Positions 4,904-5,160 of a stretch of 5,160 bases of DNA are shown one piece after another. A program made the translations under genes and the position numbers. The stretch is from Desulfobacterales bacterium (GTDB taxonomy: Bacteria > Desulfobacterota > Desulfobacteria > Desulfobacterales > JAUCGF01). Under the pieces are notes generated by a model that ran no database searches, was not told the origin of the DNA, and saw only the letters and a program-made list of their open reading frames with translations. How positions within the stretch are numbered: position 1 is the stretch's first letter; the number at the start of each line of letters is the position of its first letter. The DNA lies in the NCBI GenBank assembly GCA_029940345.1, contig JAOZRC010000439.1, positions 1 through 5,160 on the forward strand. The letters are read 5' to 3'.

Positions 4904-5062
4904 AAAAAAATTCAAAAAACCAAAAACCAAATTTCAAATTAATCACAAAGGCCAAACTTCAAAATTTGAAACTGCCTGATCTTATCATGCCTATTGATAC
5001 AGCAGCCGTTTTGGATATTGTTATTTGGAATTTATTTGAGATTTGGTGCTTGTAATTTGGGG
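4904..5062. repeat. A/T-rich CCAAAT...ATTTGG inverted repeat region
   Basis: The left part is A-rich with repeated CAAA/CCAAATTTCAAATTAAT units (4910-4970); the right part is T-rich with TTATTTGGAATTT and TTTATTTGAGATTTGGT (5020-5060). ACCAAATTTCAAATTAAT (4926-4943) is an imperfect inverted match to 5030-5047. Repeats of this 'ACCAAATTTCAAAT' kind are familiar to me from intergenic regions of deltaproteobacteria. No ORF of note. Confidence 0.5.
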
Positions 5063-5083
5063 CTACCCACATAAAGCGGGACG

Positions 5084-5160
5084 GTCTAGGTTGGGTTGAG
5101 GAACGAAACCCAACGAATACAGCCCGATGTCAGGTTTCGTTCCTCAACCCAACCTACGAC
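5084..5160. repeat. Palindromic repeat with 24-bp perfect arms
   Basis: TAGGTTGGGTTGAGGAACGA and the next four bases (5087-5110) are the exact inverted complement of 5133-5156, with a 22-nt loop. GTC (5084-5086) and GAC (5158-5160) extend the stem after a bulged C5157. The 'GTAGGTTGGGTTGAGGAACG' type is a very widespread bacterial intergenic palindrome. It reaches the last base of the window, so its full extent cannot be judged. It may also terminate transcription of the selenoprotein gene, although no T-run is visible. Confidence 0.8.

Noticed and set aside
4586..4930. Minus-strand frame of 114 codons opposite the selenoprotein gene.
   Set aside because: It is the antisense of a gene with a clear fold, promoter and ribosome binding site; the Phe-rich translation shows no family features.

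Overview
The window looks like a piece of a Desulfobacterota (deltaproteobacterial, Desulfobacteraceae-like) chromosome. This is inferred from the style of the SmpB, PTS and TetR proteins, the abundance of palindromic intergenic repeats, and a short selenoprotein of a kind I know from sulfate- and metal-reducing deltaproteobacteria. No rRNA or other taxonomic marker is present, so the placement is an inference.

Layout. Positions 1-864 are non-coding and packed with palindromic repeats: a foldback element (11-105), a MITE-like element with terminal inverted repeats (152-370) that carries a second foldback (274-326), a third inverted repeat (404-452) and a fourth hairpin (632-657). A promoter then leads to a TetR-family regulator (865-1515, +). 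Converging on it is a tightly overlapped minus-strand operon, ptsH (HPr, 4043-3756), ptsI (Enzyme I, 3756-1957) and smpB (1973-1512). The tetR and smpB stop codons share one CTAG. HPr and Enzyme I form the general phosphorelay of the phosphotransferase system; no sugar-specific EII is visible. SmpB is the tmRNA partner in ribosome rescue.

The intergenic region 4044-4654 is AT-rich. It holds two near-identical palindromes, 105 bp apart centre to centre, that resemble NrdR boxes, plus a doubtful 48-residue Cys-rich ORF. A good sigma70-type promoter (4444-4472) follows, with a leader of about 175 nt that can fold into a three-way junction.

The most interesting object is the gene at 4655-4882, which ordinary gene calling would miss because it contains two in-frame UGA codons. 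Read as selenocysteine, they give a complete 75-residue glutaredoxin-fold protein with U-P-H-T at the usual CxxC position (U13) and a C-terminal U-G-V-stop (U73). A bacterial-SECIS-like hairpin lies at suitable distance after each UGA, the second one beyond the TAA stop. I identify it as a 'UXX-star' selenoprotein of the glutaredoxin-like type.

The right edge (4904-5160) is non-coding: A/T-rich 'CCAAAT/ATTTGG' repeat sequence, then a 24-bp perfect inverted repeat at the end of the window.
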